From assembly GCF_004348335.1 (NCBI RefSeq), contig NZ_SMJW01000078.1, positions 1 through 32,640 on the forward strand: a stretch of DNA of 32,640 nt. Reading direction: 5' to 3'. The notes beneath the pieces were generated by a model that was given only the letters and a program-made list of their open reading frames with translations, was not told the DNA's origin and did not search any database. A program made the position numbers and the translations under genes. Positions within the stretch are counted from its first letter, which is position 1, and every line of letters starts with the position of its first letter. This document shows positions 22,996 to 29,975 of the stretch, piece by piece. This DNA is from Actinomadura bangladeshensis. Lineage in GTDB: Bacteria > Actinomycetota > Actinomycetes > Streptosporangiales > Streptosporangiaceae.

Positions 22996-23475
22996 TCAGG
23001 TCCGCAGGTTCGCGAACCGGGTGCGAGCGTCGCCCGGCGCGGACGGCAGCCGGCGCTCCACCGTGCTCCGGAGATCGGCGAGAGTCTGCCCGGCGAGTTC
23101 CCTGCGCCAGGCCATCTCAGCGCGCCGCATGGCCTGGGAGACGAAGCAGCTCCGGCGGTAGTCGATCCCTTCGTGCTCGCCGGGCCCTCGCGCCACGATC
23201 TCCTCGCAGCGGAACGCCTCCTCCCGGCCTTCGATGGCCGTCACCACGTCCAGCAGCGAGATGTCACCGGGGCTGCGCGCGAGCCGGAACCCGCCGCGCG
23301 GGCCGGGAGTCGAGGTGAGGATGCCGGCGCGGGCGAGCGCTTGCAGCTGCTTGTTCAGGTAGGCCGGGGGTAGTTCGTAGAACGCCGCCATCCGGGCCGC
23401 CGTGACCGCCTCGCCCGGCTCCAGCCAGGACAGGTTGATGCAGCTGTGGATCGCCCACTCGACCCCCTCGCTCAT
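22996..23475 (-). CDS. Rrf2 family transcriptional regulator
   Basis: 159 aa. ATG 23475 is preferred to ATG 23481 because AGGA lies 7 bases before it and the family typically opens MSEGVEWA(L/I)HSC. The winged helix is clear: VTAARMAAFYELPPAYLNKQLQALARAGIL and then TPGPRGGFRLARSPGDISLLDVVTAIEG (to residue 83). Three cysteines are visible (Cys12, Cys90 in AFRCEEI, Cys110 in RRSCFVSQA), of which Cys90 and Cys110 lie in the usual redox/cluster loop, but the classical CysX2-8CysX4-7Cys triplet is incomplete. It may sense oxidants by thiols or by a cluster with unusual ligands. A perfect operator covers its promoter. Confidence 0.9.
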   Translation of the reverse strand: MSEGVEWAIHSCINLSWLEPGEAVTAARMAAFYELPPAYLNKQLQALARAGILTSTPGPRGGFRLARSPGDISLLDVVTAIEGREEAFRCEEIVARGPGEHEGIDYRRSCFVSQAMRRAEMAWRRELAGQTLADLRSTVERRLPSAPGDARTRFANLRT

Positions 23476-23481
23476 CCGCAT

Positions 23482-23506
23482 ATCCTGGATGTTAAATGTC
23501 CAGGAT
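23482..23506. promoter_or_regulatory. Rrf2 operator (autoregulation)
   Basis: ATCCTGGA-TGTTAAATG-TCCAGGAT is a perfect 8+8 inverted repeat directly upstream of the Rrf2 gene. Spacing and size fit an Rrf2 dimer, and the related copy before the AhpD-like gene supports a shared regulon. Confidence 0.7.
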
Positions 23507-23567
23507 TACCACGGCAACTCCGGTACCGGCCCCCGGAGCACGGCCGGGGCGGGGTTAAAGTCCGCTT

Positions 23568-24101
23568 GTGAGCACCGTGAACCCCACTTTCCGCGTGGCG
23601 GCGCCGGCCGACGTCCCCGGCCTCGTCGCGCTCATCGAGAGCGCCTACCGCGGCGACGCCAGCCGCGCCGGCTGGACCACCGAGGCCGACCTGCTCGACG
23701 GGCAGCGCACCGACCCCGCCATGGTCGAGGACGCGGTGCGCGGCGCCGGGAAACGGATGCTGGTCGCCGAGGCCGGCGGCCGCCTCATCGCCTGCTGCCA
23801 ACTGGAGGACCGCGGCGGGCACGCCTACTTCGGCATGTTCGCGGTGGACCCGGCCCGCCAGGGCGGCGGCCTCGGCCGGAAGGTCCTCGCCGAGGCGGAG
23901 CGGCTGGCGCGCGACGACTGGGGCGCGAAGGAGATGCACATGACGGTCATCAGTGTCCGCGAGGACCTGATCGCTTGGTATGTCCGGCGCGGTTACACCC
24001 GGACCGGCGAGAAGACCCCGTTCCCTTACGGCGACGAGCGCTTCGGCCTCCCCAAGCGGGACGACCTGGAGTTCGAACTCCTGGTGAAGCCCCTCAACTG
24101 A
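23568..24101 (+). CDS. GNAT family N-acetyltransferase
   Basis: 177 aa from GTG 23568, with no Shine-Dalgarno; TTAAAG about 8-13 bases upstream suggests a leaderless message. The fold starts FRVAAPADVPGLVALIESAYRG; the acetyl-CoA-binding motif A is MFAVDPARQGGGLGRKVLAEAE (from about residue 90, with the Q-x-x-G-x-G loop as RQGGGLG), followed by motif B in LIAWYVRRGYTRTGE. The acceptor is unknown; small amines, amino acids or antibiotics are all possible. The 3' end overlaps the convergent glycosyltransferase by 8 bases (24094-24101). Confidence 0.88.
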   Translation: MSTVNPTFRVAAPADVPGLVALIESAYRGDASRAGWTTEADLLDGQRTDPAMVEDAVRGAGKRMLVAEAGGRLIACCQLEDRGGHAYFGMFAVDPARQGGGLGRKVLAEAERLARDDWGAKEMHMTVISVREDLIAWYVRRGYTRTGEKTPFPYGDERFGLPKRDDLEFELLVKPLN

Positions 24102-25272
24102 GGCGAGTCGCGGGTCGACCACCGGCCCACGACTTCCGGAGCAGGCGTTCGAGCCGGCCGGCCGCCGCCACCGGCCCCGGTGCGGCGGCCATGCGGCCGG
24201 CCAGCGACAGTGCGGCGGCGCGGTAGGACGGTTCCCCGATGACCGTGCGGACGGCCGCCGCGATCTCCTCCGGACCCGCGTTCTCGCCGTCGAGGGCGAT
24301 GCCGGCTCCGAGGCCGGCCGCGCGCCGGGCCAGGATCGGCTGGTCGGCGGCCGGGTTCGGCAGCGCGACGAGCGGCACGCCGTGCGCGAGGGCGGCGGCC
24401 GCGGTGCCGTGCCCCGCGTGCGTCACGACCGCCGCCGCGTGCGGGAGGATCTCGGCGTGCGGCAGCCACGGCAGGACGGTCGCGTTCTCCGGCACTCGCA
24501 GGCCGGCGGCGTCCATCATCCCGGTGGTGATCAGCAGGCGCGGCCCGGCGCCGTCGGCGAACGCGTCCAGCGTGCGCTGGATGCGCGAGATCTGATCCCA
24601 GGCCAGGCCCGTGGAGAAGCCGGCCACCACGAGAGGGCGCGGGTGGTCCGCCCGCCAGGGCGGCCGCCACCCGGACGGCGGCTGCTCCTCGAACATCGGG
24701 CCGACGTACTCGAAGGGCGCCCGGTCGGCGAGCGGGTCCAGTTCGGGGATGGTCGCGCACAGGGTCGGGAAGGGCGTCCAGGCGTCCCACAGGCGTTCGA
24801 GGGCCGGACGGCCGATGCCCTCGCGCAGCGCGTTCACGGCGGGCAGCAGCATCCCGTCCATCGCCTCGCCCGGCGGGCAGAGCGCCCCCGGCGCGCTGTG
24901 CACCAGCACGGCCGCCGGGATCGCGGTCGTCTCCAACCGCGCGAGCGCCCCGAACATCAGGCAGTCGGCGACCACGCCGTCGAAGGAGCCGTCCGCGATG
25001 AGCTCGTCGACGTCGGCCACGTGCGCGGGGCATGCCCAAACGGCACCGACCAGCGCGGGCAGCCACCCTTCGGGCGGCGGCGCGGCGGGATAGCCCGCGT
25101 CGGCGCGGGGCAACGTCCGGAACTCCAGCCCCGCGCCCTCGAAGCGGGCCCGCTGGCCGCCGTAGCCGGCGAACACGACCCGGTGGCCGCGCGCCGCCAG
25201 CTGCTGCGCCAGCGCGATCATCGGGCCCTGGTTCCCGGCCCCGTCCCAGGTCAGCAGCAACCAGCCGGCCAT
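24094..25272 (-). CDS. MGT-type (GT1) glycosyltransferase
   Basis: 392 aa from ATG 25272. The GT-B fold is visible: an N-terminal acceptor domain (MAGWLLLTWDGAGNQGPMIALAQQL opening) and a C-terminal nucleotide-sugar domain with WLPHAEILPHAAAVVTHAGHGT (269-290) and PNPAADQP (306-312). Macrolide-type members glycosylate small hydrophobic acceptors, for self-protection or natural-product tailoring. The usual catalytic-base motif GHVNP near residue 14 reads GNQGP here, so the His is Asn14. The gene follows TetR by one base and is the last of a three-gene DinB-TetR-GT operon; the product may be an inactivating enzyme induced by its acceptor. Confidence 0.88.
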   Translation of the reverse strand: MAGWLLLTWDGAGNQGPMIALAQQLAARGHRVVFAGYGGQRARFEGAGLEFRTLPRADAGYPAAPPPEGWLPALVGAVWACPAHVADVDELIADGSFDGVVADCLMFGALARLETTAIPAAVLVHSAPGALCPPGEAMDGMLLPAVNALREGIGRPALERLWDAWTPFPTLCATIPELDPLADRAPFEYVGPMFEEQPPSGWRPPWRADHPRPLVVAGFSTGLAWDQISRIQRTLDAFADGAGPRLLITTGMMDAAGLRVPENATVLPWLPHAEILPHAAAVVTHAGHGTAAAALAHGVPLVALPNPAADQPILARRAAGLGAGIALDGENAGPEEIAAAVRTVIGEPSYRAAALSLAGRMAAAPGPVAAAGRLERLLRKSWAGGRPATRLS

Positions 25273-25273
25273 G

Positions 25274-25858
25274 TCACGCTCCCTCCAGCAGTGCCTCGAT
25301 CATCATCGTCATCGTGGCCTCGGCCTCGTCCCGCGGACGGCCCATGTCCCGGCGCAGCAGCTTCCAGGTGTAGACGTCGCAGGCGCAGACCAGCGCGTCG
25401 AGCACCCTGGCGCGGCGCTCCTCGGGGACGCCGGCGAGCCGGGGCGCGAGCTGGCTCTCGACATGGCGCCGGTGCCGGGTCCGCCCGATCTGGACGATCG
25501 GCGCCACCGCCGGGTCGGACTCGTCCGCCAGGTTGCGCACCACCACGTCACCGAACGTCTCGTAGTGGTCGAACCAGGCCGTCACCGAGCCCGCGACGTC
25601 CCCCGGCTCGGGCCGCCGCAGCTCCGCGCCCATCCCTTCGAGCACCTTCTCCAGCGCCAGCTCGATGAGCCGTGCCCGGGTGCCGTACGCCCGCAGCACC
25701 GTCGGGACGCTCACACCCGCCTCGGCGGCGACGTCCTCCAACCGGACGTCCGAGCGCAGCCGCGAACTCAGCAGCGTCACCGCGGCGTCCAGGATCCGCT
25801 GCCGCGTGGCCTCCGCCGACCGCGCCCGAGCCCGCTGCGTGTACGCCAAGTCGGTCAC
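25274..25858 (-). CDS. TetR/AcrR family regulator
   Basis: 194 aa from GTG 25858. The N-terminal domain ATRQRILDAAVTLLSSRLRSDVRLEDVAAEAGVSVPTVLRAYGTRARLIE has the canonical helix-turn-helix at about residues 40-58. The C-terminal domain carries ALVCACDVYTWKLLRRDMGRPRDEAEATM, common in a set of actinobacterial TetR proteins. GTGA overlap with the DinB gene upstream (25855-25858) and a one-base gap to the glycosyltransferase downstream place it in the middle of a tightly packed operon, suggesting control of that operon by the compound it modifies. Confidence 0.88.
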   Translation of the reverse strand: MTDLAYTQRARARSAEATRQRILDAAVTLLSSRLRSDVRLEDVAAEAGVSVPTVLRAYGTRARLIELALEKVLEGMGAELRRPEPGDVAGSVTAWFDHYETFGDVVVRNLADESDPAVAPIVQIGRTRHRRHVESQLAPRLAGVPEERRARVLDALVCACDVYTWKLLRRDMGRPRDEAEATMTMMIEALLEGA

Positions 25859-26379
25859 TCACCGGTGGCGCCATCGGCCAGTTCCCGGACGACGTCGAGA
25901 TGGCCGGCATGGCGGGCGTACTCCTGCAGCAGATGGAACAGGATCCAGATCAGGGCGGGGCGCTCGCCGGTCGGGTCGAAGCCACCGCCACTGCGCGCCC
26001 GCTCCTGAAGTCCGGCCTCCGCGACGATCGCGCGGGAGCGGTCGCACTCGTCCAGGAAGAGGCGCTTGATCTGCTCGGCGGACTCGTCCGGACGGACGTG
26101 CCAGGGCCCATCGCCCGGGCCTTGGTCGTCCCAGACGTCGTCCAACTGCTCGGCGGCGAAGCCCCAGCGGAGCCACCGCCGTTCGACGAACGCGAGGTGC
26201 TTGAGGAGGGCGAGCGGCGTCCAGCCGGACGGGAGTCGGCTCGTGCGCAGGTCGTCCTCCGGCAAGCCGTCGAGCTTTCGCAGCACCGTGGCCCGGTAGT
26301 AGTCGAGGTATCCGAGGAGTAGCTCACGGCTATCGGTCAGCGTGTTCGGCGGTTCTGCCGCCAAGGGCGAATCGGACAT
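25855..26379 (-). CDS. DinB family (DUF664) protein
   Basis: 174 aa; ATG 26379 is chosen because the 14 residues added by the upstream start are not family-like. The four-helix DinB fold is indicated by LLLGYLDYYRATVLRKLDGLPEDDLR, TPLALLKHLAFVERRWL (His61) and LLQEYARHAGHLDVVREL (His157, His160), the typical three-His metal site. Relatives are thiol-dependent (mycothiol or bacillithiol) transferases of mostly unknown substrate. It is first in the DinB-TetR-glycosyltransferase operon, coupled to TetR by a GTGA overlap. Together with a glycosyltransferase this suggests detoxification of a small electrophile or antibiotic; inference only. Confidence 0.85.
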   Translation of the reverse strand: MSDSPLAAEPPNTLTDSRELLLGYLDYYRATVLRKLDGLPEDDLRTSRLPSGWTPLALLKHLAFVERRWLRWGFAAEQLDDVWDDQGPGDGPWHVRPDESAEQIKRLFLDECDRSRAIVAEAGLQERARSGGGFDPTGERPALIWILFHLLQEYARHAGHLDVVRELADGATGE

Positions 26380-26380
26380 G

Positions 26381-26401
26381 CAGCGGACGGTAACGCCGCT
26401 G
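26381..26401. promoter_or_regulatory. operator-like dyad before the DinB operon
   Basis: CAGCGG-N9-CCGCTG is a perfect 6+6 inverted repeat one base upstream of the DinB start. It is a candidate site for the operon's TetR. Confidence 0.35.
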
Positions 26402-26561
26402 AACCGCGAACGGCCACGCAATTAACGGTTGGCGCGCATGCCGGTCGCGGCGACGACGGTTTGAAGGTTGATCGACCGGCGGGCCATATAGATGCAGACA
26501 AGCCTCGCGCAAAGTCTCACAGGGTCATTCAATGGAACACTTGAGGGTGGAGGTGAGTGCG

Positions 26562-26753
26562 GTGAAGTTCGTGCTGGAGGTCGATATGAGCGAAGGCGCC
26601 GTGGCCGAGGACGCGGCCAAGGAACTGGGGCGGATCCTGCGGTACTGGGCGGGCAACGTCCGGCACTACGACTTGAAGGCCGGCGACGAGTCGTCCATCT
26701 ACGACTCCGATTATCGCGACGTCGGGCGGTGGCAGATCGTGGAGACGGCCTGA
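26562..26753 (+). CDS. small protein of unknown function
   Basis: 63 aa from GTG 26562, chosen for the excellent GGAGGTGA 5 bases upstream (26549-26556); ATG 26532 in the same frame has no ribosome-binding site. The sequence VKFVLEVDMSEGAVAEDAAKELGRILRYWAG then VGRWQIVE resembles a common family of 60-70-residue actinomycete proteins with a KFxLExDMxNAAF...AxELARIL opening and a G-x-W ending, often in mobile or defence-rich regions and without known function. It is followed at once by a strong terminator, so it is a monocistronic unit. Confidence 0.75.
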   Translation: MKFVLEVDMSEGAVAEDAAKELGRILRYWAGNVRHYDLKAGDESSIYDSDYRDVGRWQIVETA

Positions 26754-26770
26754 CCCCCGTCTGGCATGGG

Positions 26771-26805
26771 AAACGCCCGGCCGGAAGGAACCCGGCCGGG
26801 CGTTT
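26771..26805. terminator. bidirectional terminator hairpin
   Basis: AAACGCCCGGCCGG pairs perfectly with CCGGCCGGGCGTTT (14+14) around a 7-base loop. It has flanking A/T runs on both sides and lies between convergent genes. Confidence 0.85.
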
Positions 26806-26822
26806 CGCGGGGAGCGGTCAGC

Positions 26823-27404
26823 TCACTTGATGTTCTTCGGCCGGTAGGCCTTGTACTGGCTGCCGCTCGACAGGCCGTACGTGCGGGTGCGGTGGTTGGT
26901 TCCGTAGCCGCCGCGCTGCTCGTACGCCCAGTAGGCGGTGTGCTTGCCGGACGTCCACTTCTCGAAGATGACGACGTGCCGGGTGGTGTTGCTCCCGATC
27001 GCGTCGATGATCAGATCGCCCTTCTTGAGCTGGGACATCTTGATGCGGGTGCTGTACTTCGAGGACGCGAGGCCGACCGTGTTCGGGCCGGGCTTCGGCA
27101 GCCGCAGCGTCATGGACGCGTATCCCGAGCAGTCGGTGCGGTAGCCGCCGTGGGTCTTCGACTGGCTGTAGGGCACCCTTTTGCCGGTGTGCGGGTGCCA
27201 CGTCTTGGCCCGCGCGATGACCTGGTCGCGGGTGACCTTCGGGACGGCGGCCGCCGCCACCTGCGCGTCCGCCGCCTGGAGTTGGGCGCCCTGCGCGGGC
27301 GCCGCCGGCGCGGCGGACGTGGACACCCCGGCGAGGCCGAGGACGGTGCCGCCGGTCAGCGCGAGCGCGCTGACGCCGATGAGAAGGGTTCGGGGGGAAG
27401 CCAT
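26823..27404 (-). CDS. secreted NlpC/P60-like cysteine peptidase/amidase
   Basis: 193 aa from ATG 27404 with AAGGAGG 7 bases upstream. A signal peptide is visible: basic start MASPRTLLIG, hydrophobic core VSALALTGGTVLGLAGV and an Ala-rich cleavage zone near residues 30-40. The mature domain (about 57-193) has the catalytic Cys92 in YRTDCSGYASM and His143 in RHVVIFEKW, the order of papain-like NlpC/P60 and CHAP enzymes; HTAYWAYEQ may supply the third polar residue. The expected role is cleavage of peptidoglycan stem peptides outside the cell, but this subgroup (WHPHTxKRVPYxQ opening) is not one I can name. The divergent gene at 27786 encodes a membrane-anchored paralogue of the same domain. 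Confidence 0.82.
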   Translation of the reverse strand: MASPRTLLIGVSALALTGGTVLGLAGVSTSAAPAAPAQGAQLQAADAQVAAAAVPKVTRDQVIARAKTWHPHTGKRVPYSQSKTHGGYRTDCSGYASMTLRLPKPGPNTVGLASSKYSTRIKMSQLKKGDLIIDAIGSNTTRHVVIFEKWTSGKHTAYWAYEQRGGYGTNHRTRTYGLSSGSQYKAYRPKNIK

Positions 27405-27785
27405 GGGAATTCCTCCTTGAATGGCTGCCAATTGCCCCCTGCCGGGAGCGGTGAGCGGGACTTCTGCCGATCGACGCGGCACACATTAGGGACCGCGCCA
27501 CCGCATTCGCGCCGTTCACCGCGAACCTGGGACACGCGATGCACGGGACGACTCTGACCTGCATGAACGCCGTCCCGCGGTGGCTCCGACCGGGACAATG
27601 GGACGTGAATACGCCACGCCCGACGATCACCTTGGGTGTGTGGCCATAAACACTTCGTGATCATCTGGGTAAGCCATCACGGCTTCCGCGACACGGGCAT
27701 AATGGGCCCGCGCTGACCGACCGATGGCGCACATAAGTGCCGGGTGGCTTTCGTCCCGGCGATGTGACCTGCGGGAGAATCGCGA
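27405..27785. other. 381-base divergent control region of the two NlpC-like paralogues
   Basis: No gene is seen. A CATAAT at about 27699-27704 and the GGGAG before 27786 may serve the plus-strand gene. The minus-strand leader is long enough for a structured 5' UTR. I looked for a c-di-AMP (ydaO-type) riboswitch, which often precedes cell-wall hydrolases, but could not match its conserved core. Confidence 0.4.
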
Positions 27786-28742
27786 ATGAGCCGAAGCCGA
27801 CCACCGACTCCCCTGCCGGACGGCCTGCCGGAGGCGGTGCGCGTCCTGCTCACCGAACTGCGCGAATTGAAGGAGCGGTCCGGGTACGACCTCCGCGCCC
27901 TCGAACGCCGGACGCACGCGAGCCGCTCCTCCTGGGGCCGCTGGCTCAGCGGCGAGACGTGGATTCCGGCGGACGCCGTCCGCTCGCTCGCCGACCTGTG
28001 CGGCGCCGACCGGCGCCGCCTCGACATCCTCTGGGAAGTGGCGGACCAGTCACGGCGCACCCCATCCCCCGCCCCGGCTCCGAATCAGGACACGGAGCCT
28101 TCGGCCGACGCACCGGCCGAGACGGATGCGGGCCGAGACGCCCAGCGCCGGGGCAGGCGACGGTTGTCGTTCGCCGGGGCCGTCGTGGGGTGCGCGCTGG
28201 CTGCGGGCAGCGTCGGCGTCGTGCTCGGGGTGACCTTGCAGGGAACACCGGTGGCCGGGGACGACGGACGCCGGTCCGCTCCGTCCGGCGAGGCGACGCG
28301 GCCGCAGGTCGAGACGGTCACCCGGCAGCAGGCCATGGAACGCACGCGCGCCTGGCATCCGCACACGCCGAAGCGCGTCCCCTACGACCAGACCGCCAAT
28401 TACAAGGGTTACCGGACCGACGGTTCGGGCTACGCGTCGATGGTGCTGGGCCTGCCGAAACCGGGGCCGAACTCCGCGGCACTGGAGGCGTCCTACTGTC
28501 GCCGCGTCCGCCAGTCGGCGCTGAGACCCGGCGATCTGGTCATCAAGGCGAGCGGCGGCGCCGACGTCCGCGAAGTGCTGATCTTCGAGAAGTGGACCAG
28601 CCGCGAGCACACCGCCTACTGGGCGTACCAGCAGCGGCGCGGCTACGGCACCGACCACCTGGTGAGCCGCGAGGGCCTGGCCCCCGGCAGCGGCCACGAA
28701 GGCTGCCGCCCCTACAACCTCCACGACGACCAGGTCGGCTGA
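27786..28742 (+). CDS. XRE-type HTH, membrane anchor and catalytically dead NlpC-like outer domain
   Basis: 318 aa from ATG 27786, GGGAG 8 bases upstream. Residues 14-86 are a Streptomyces-type XRE helix-turn-helix (LRELKERSGYDLRALERRTHASRSSWGRWLSG..., LCGADRRRLDILWEVA). A Pro/Ala/Asp-rich linker (90-120) leads to RRGRRR and one membrane helix (about 127-151), predicting a cytosolic N-terminus and outer C-terminus. Residues 178-318 match the secreted enzyme at 26823 at about 60% identity (WHPHT.KRVPY.Q, GYRTD.SGYASM, LPKPGPN, IFEKWTS..HTAYWAY). Catalytic Cys is Gly213 (YRTDGSGYA) and His is Glu263 (REVLIFEKW), so the domain is a pseudoenzyme. Inferred role: transmembrane one-component sensor binding a cell-wall ligand, perhaps controlling the divergent enzyme gene. 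Confidence 0.85.
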   Translation: MSRSRPPTPLPDGLPEAVRVLLTELRELKERSGYDLRALERRTHASRSSWGRWLSGETWIPADAVRSLADLCGADRRRLDILWEVADQSRRTPSPAPAPNQDTEPSADAPAETDAGRDAQRRGRRRLSFAGAVVGCALAAGSVGVVLGVTLQGTPVAGDDGRRSAPSGEATRPQVETVTRQQAMERTRAWHPHTPKRVPYDQTANYKGYRTDGSGYASMVLGLPKPGPNSAALEASYCRRVRQSALRPGDLVIKASGGADVREVLIFEKWTSREHTAYWAYQQRRGYGTDHLVSREGLAPGSGHEGCRPYNLHDDQVG

Positions 28743-28770
28743 CCCCCGGCCCGCGGAAGGGAGCCGGGGG
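28743..28770. terminator. hairpin after the HTH-TM gene
   Basis: CCCCCGGC pairs perfectly with GCCGGGGG around a 12-base loop, starting at the base after the stop codon. Confidence 0.55.
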
Positions 28771-28775
28771 ATGAA

Positions 28776-28827
28776 GAAGGCGCGGAGGGTGCGGGCCCCG
28801 ACCGACCCGCGCATCCTCCGCGCCTTC
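28776..28827. terminator. bidirectional terminator hairpin
   Basis: GAAGGCGCGGAGG (28776-28788) pairs perfectly with CCTCCGCGCCTTC (28815-28827), with further pairing inside. It lies between the convergent HTH-TM and lipoprotein genes. Confidence 0.75.
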
Positions 28828-28839
28828 GTCTGCGGGCGG

Positions 28840-29787
28840 TCAGTAGCCGCCTCCCGTGGACGCGCCGGTGGCGGCGGCCTTCTTGCCGGTCGGGGTGGTC
28901 GCCCACCAGACTCCGCCGACGCCTTGGCCGTTCGTGTCGCCGGGCTGCTCGTCCTTCTCGTAGTAGTACATGGGCCAGCCGTTGATGGTGAGCTGGCACT
29001 TGCCGTCGTCCTTGCGCTCGATGAAGCCGACGACCTTCTTGCTGACGCCGTCGAGTTTCAGCTTTTTCCAGCCCTTGAAGGTGGCCGGCGGCCACGCCTT
29101 CTTGCAGGCGCCGAAGCACCGGGTGGTCGGCGGCTTGTTGGTGTCCTTGTCGTAGCGGTAGAGCGTCCGGCCGTTCCCGTCGGTCAGGATCATGCCGAGC
29201 TTCGGGTCGTTCTTCGCCTTGACCACCGTCCAGCCCTTCCAGCGGTTGTTCACCGCCTGCTTGACCGGGGCCGCCTTCTTGCCGGTGGGGGACGCGGCGT
29301 ACCAGGTGCCGCCGACGCCCTGGCCCTTCACGTCGCCGGGGCTCTGGTCCTTGGCGAACCGGTACAGCGGCCAGCCGCCGAGCGTGACCTGCCATGTCCC
29401 GTCCGGCCGCTTCACCTTGCCGACGAGGGACTGCTCGACGCCCTGCACCGCGGTCTCGCCCGCGCCGGCCACCGCCGGCGGCCACGCCCTGGCGCAGGCG
29501 CCCGCGCAGGTGGACGCGGGCGGGCGCGCGGTGTCGTTGTCGAACCGGTACAGCGTCCGGCCGTTCCCGTCGGTGACGATCTTGCCGAGCTTCGAGACGC
29601 TCGCGACCTCCAGCGCGGTCGGCGCGGCGGCGGGCGCGGGCGCGTCGGCGGCCGGTGCGGCCGGCGCCTTCGCACCCGCGGCCGTGTTCTGCCTCCCCCC
29701 GGCGCTCTCCTGCCCGCACGCGCTCACCACGAGTCCCGTCGCGGCCAGGGCGGCCGCGGCGGGGATCGCCCAACGTGGGAATCTCAT
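28840..29787 (-). CDS. secreted lipoprotein with two COG4315/PF03640-type repeats
   Basis: 315 aa from ATG 29787 with GGAGG 4-5 bases upstream. A lipoprotein signal peptide ends in the lipobox VVSAC, so Cys24 is the lipidated residue. An Ala/Pro-rich linker precedes two homologous halves, each with LG.I(V/L)TDGNGRTLYR(F/Y)D, a Cys pair and AWPP segment (CAGACARAWPP, CFGACKKAWPP), then GWP(L/M)Y.(F/Y).KD..PGD..GQGVGG.W(Y/W)A..PTGKKA. This is the YxxxxD 'lipoprotein with Yx(FWY)xxD motif' family, attached to the outer face of the membrane and of unproven function; links to redox or metal handling have been proposed. Conserved Cys pairs in each repeat suggest disulfides. An ECF-like promoter sequence lies upstream. 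Confidence 0.88.
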   Translation of the reverse strand: MRFPRWAIPAAAALAATGLVVSACGQESAGGRQNTAAGAKAPAAPAADAPAPAAAPTALEVASVSKLGKIVTDGNGRTLYRFDNDTARPPASTCAGACARAWPPAVAGAGETAVQGVEQSLVGKVKRPDGTWQVTLGGWPLYRFAKDQSPGDVKGQGVGGTWYAASPTGKKAAPVKQAVNNRWKGWTVVKAKNDPKLGMILTDGNGRTLYRYDKDTNKPPTTRCFGACKKAWPPATFKGWKKLKLDGVSKKVVGFIERKDDGKCQLTINGWPMYYYEKDEQPGDTNGQGVGGVWWATTPTGKKAAATGASTGGGY

Positions 29788-29882
29788 CCGTCCTCCAGGT
29801 CGTCTGGGCCCCGGTCTCCGGTCCGGGTCCCGTCCGTCGGTCCGGGAGGAGCCGCCGCACCGCTCTCCCGGATCGACGAGGA

Positions 29883-29908
29883 GTACGGTGAGCCGCGCGG
29901 AAGGGTTC
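29883..29908 (-). promoter_or_regulatory. ECF-sigma-like promoter for the lipoprotein gene
   Basis: On the minus strand GAACC is followed after exactly 16 bases by CGTAC, matching the GAAC/CGT layout of ECF sigma-factor promoters, about 96 bases before the lipoprotein start. No ECF sigma gene is in the window; assignment is by pattern only. Confidence 0.3.
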
Positions 29909-29975
29909 AAGCCCGGGAACCAGAAGCCCGCGAAACGGGTCATAACTGGGCAATGGACCGGCGAGGAAGGCAGCG

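Noticed and set aside
26823..27404. NlpC-like protein as a lipoprotein
   Set aside because: There is no Cys at the end of the signal peptide; cleavage in the Ala-rich stretch by signal peptidase I is more likely.
27405..27785. Possible c-di-AMP riboswitch before the NlpC-like gene
   Set aside because: Context fits, but I could not locate the conserved core of the ydaO/yuaA motif on either strand; a covariance-model search would decide.
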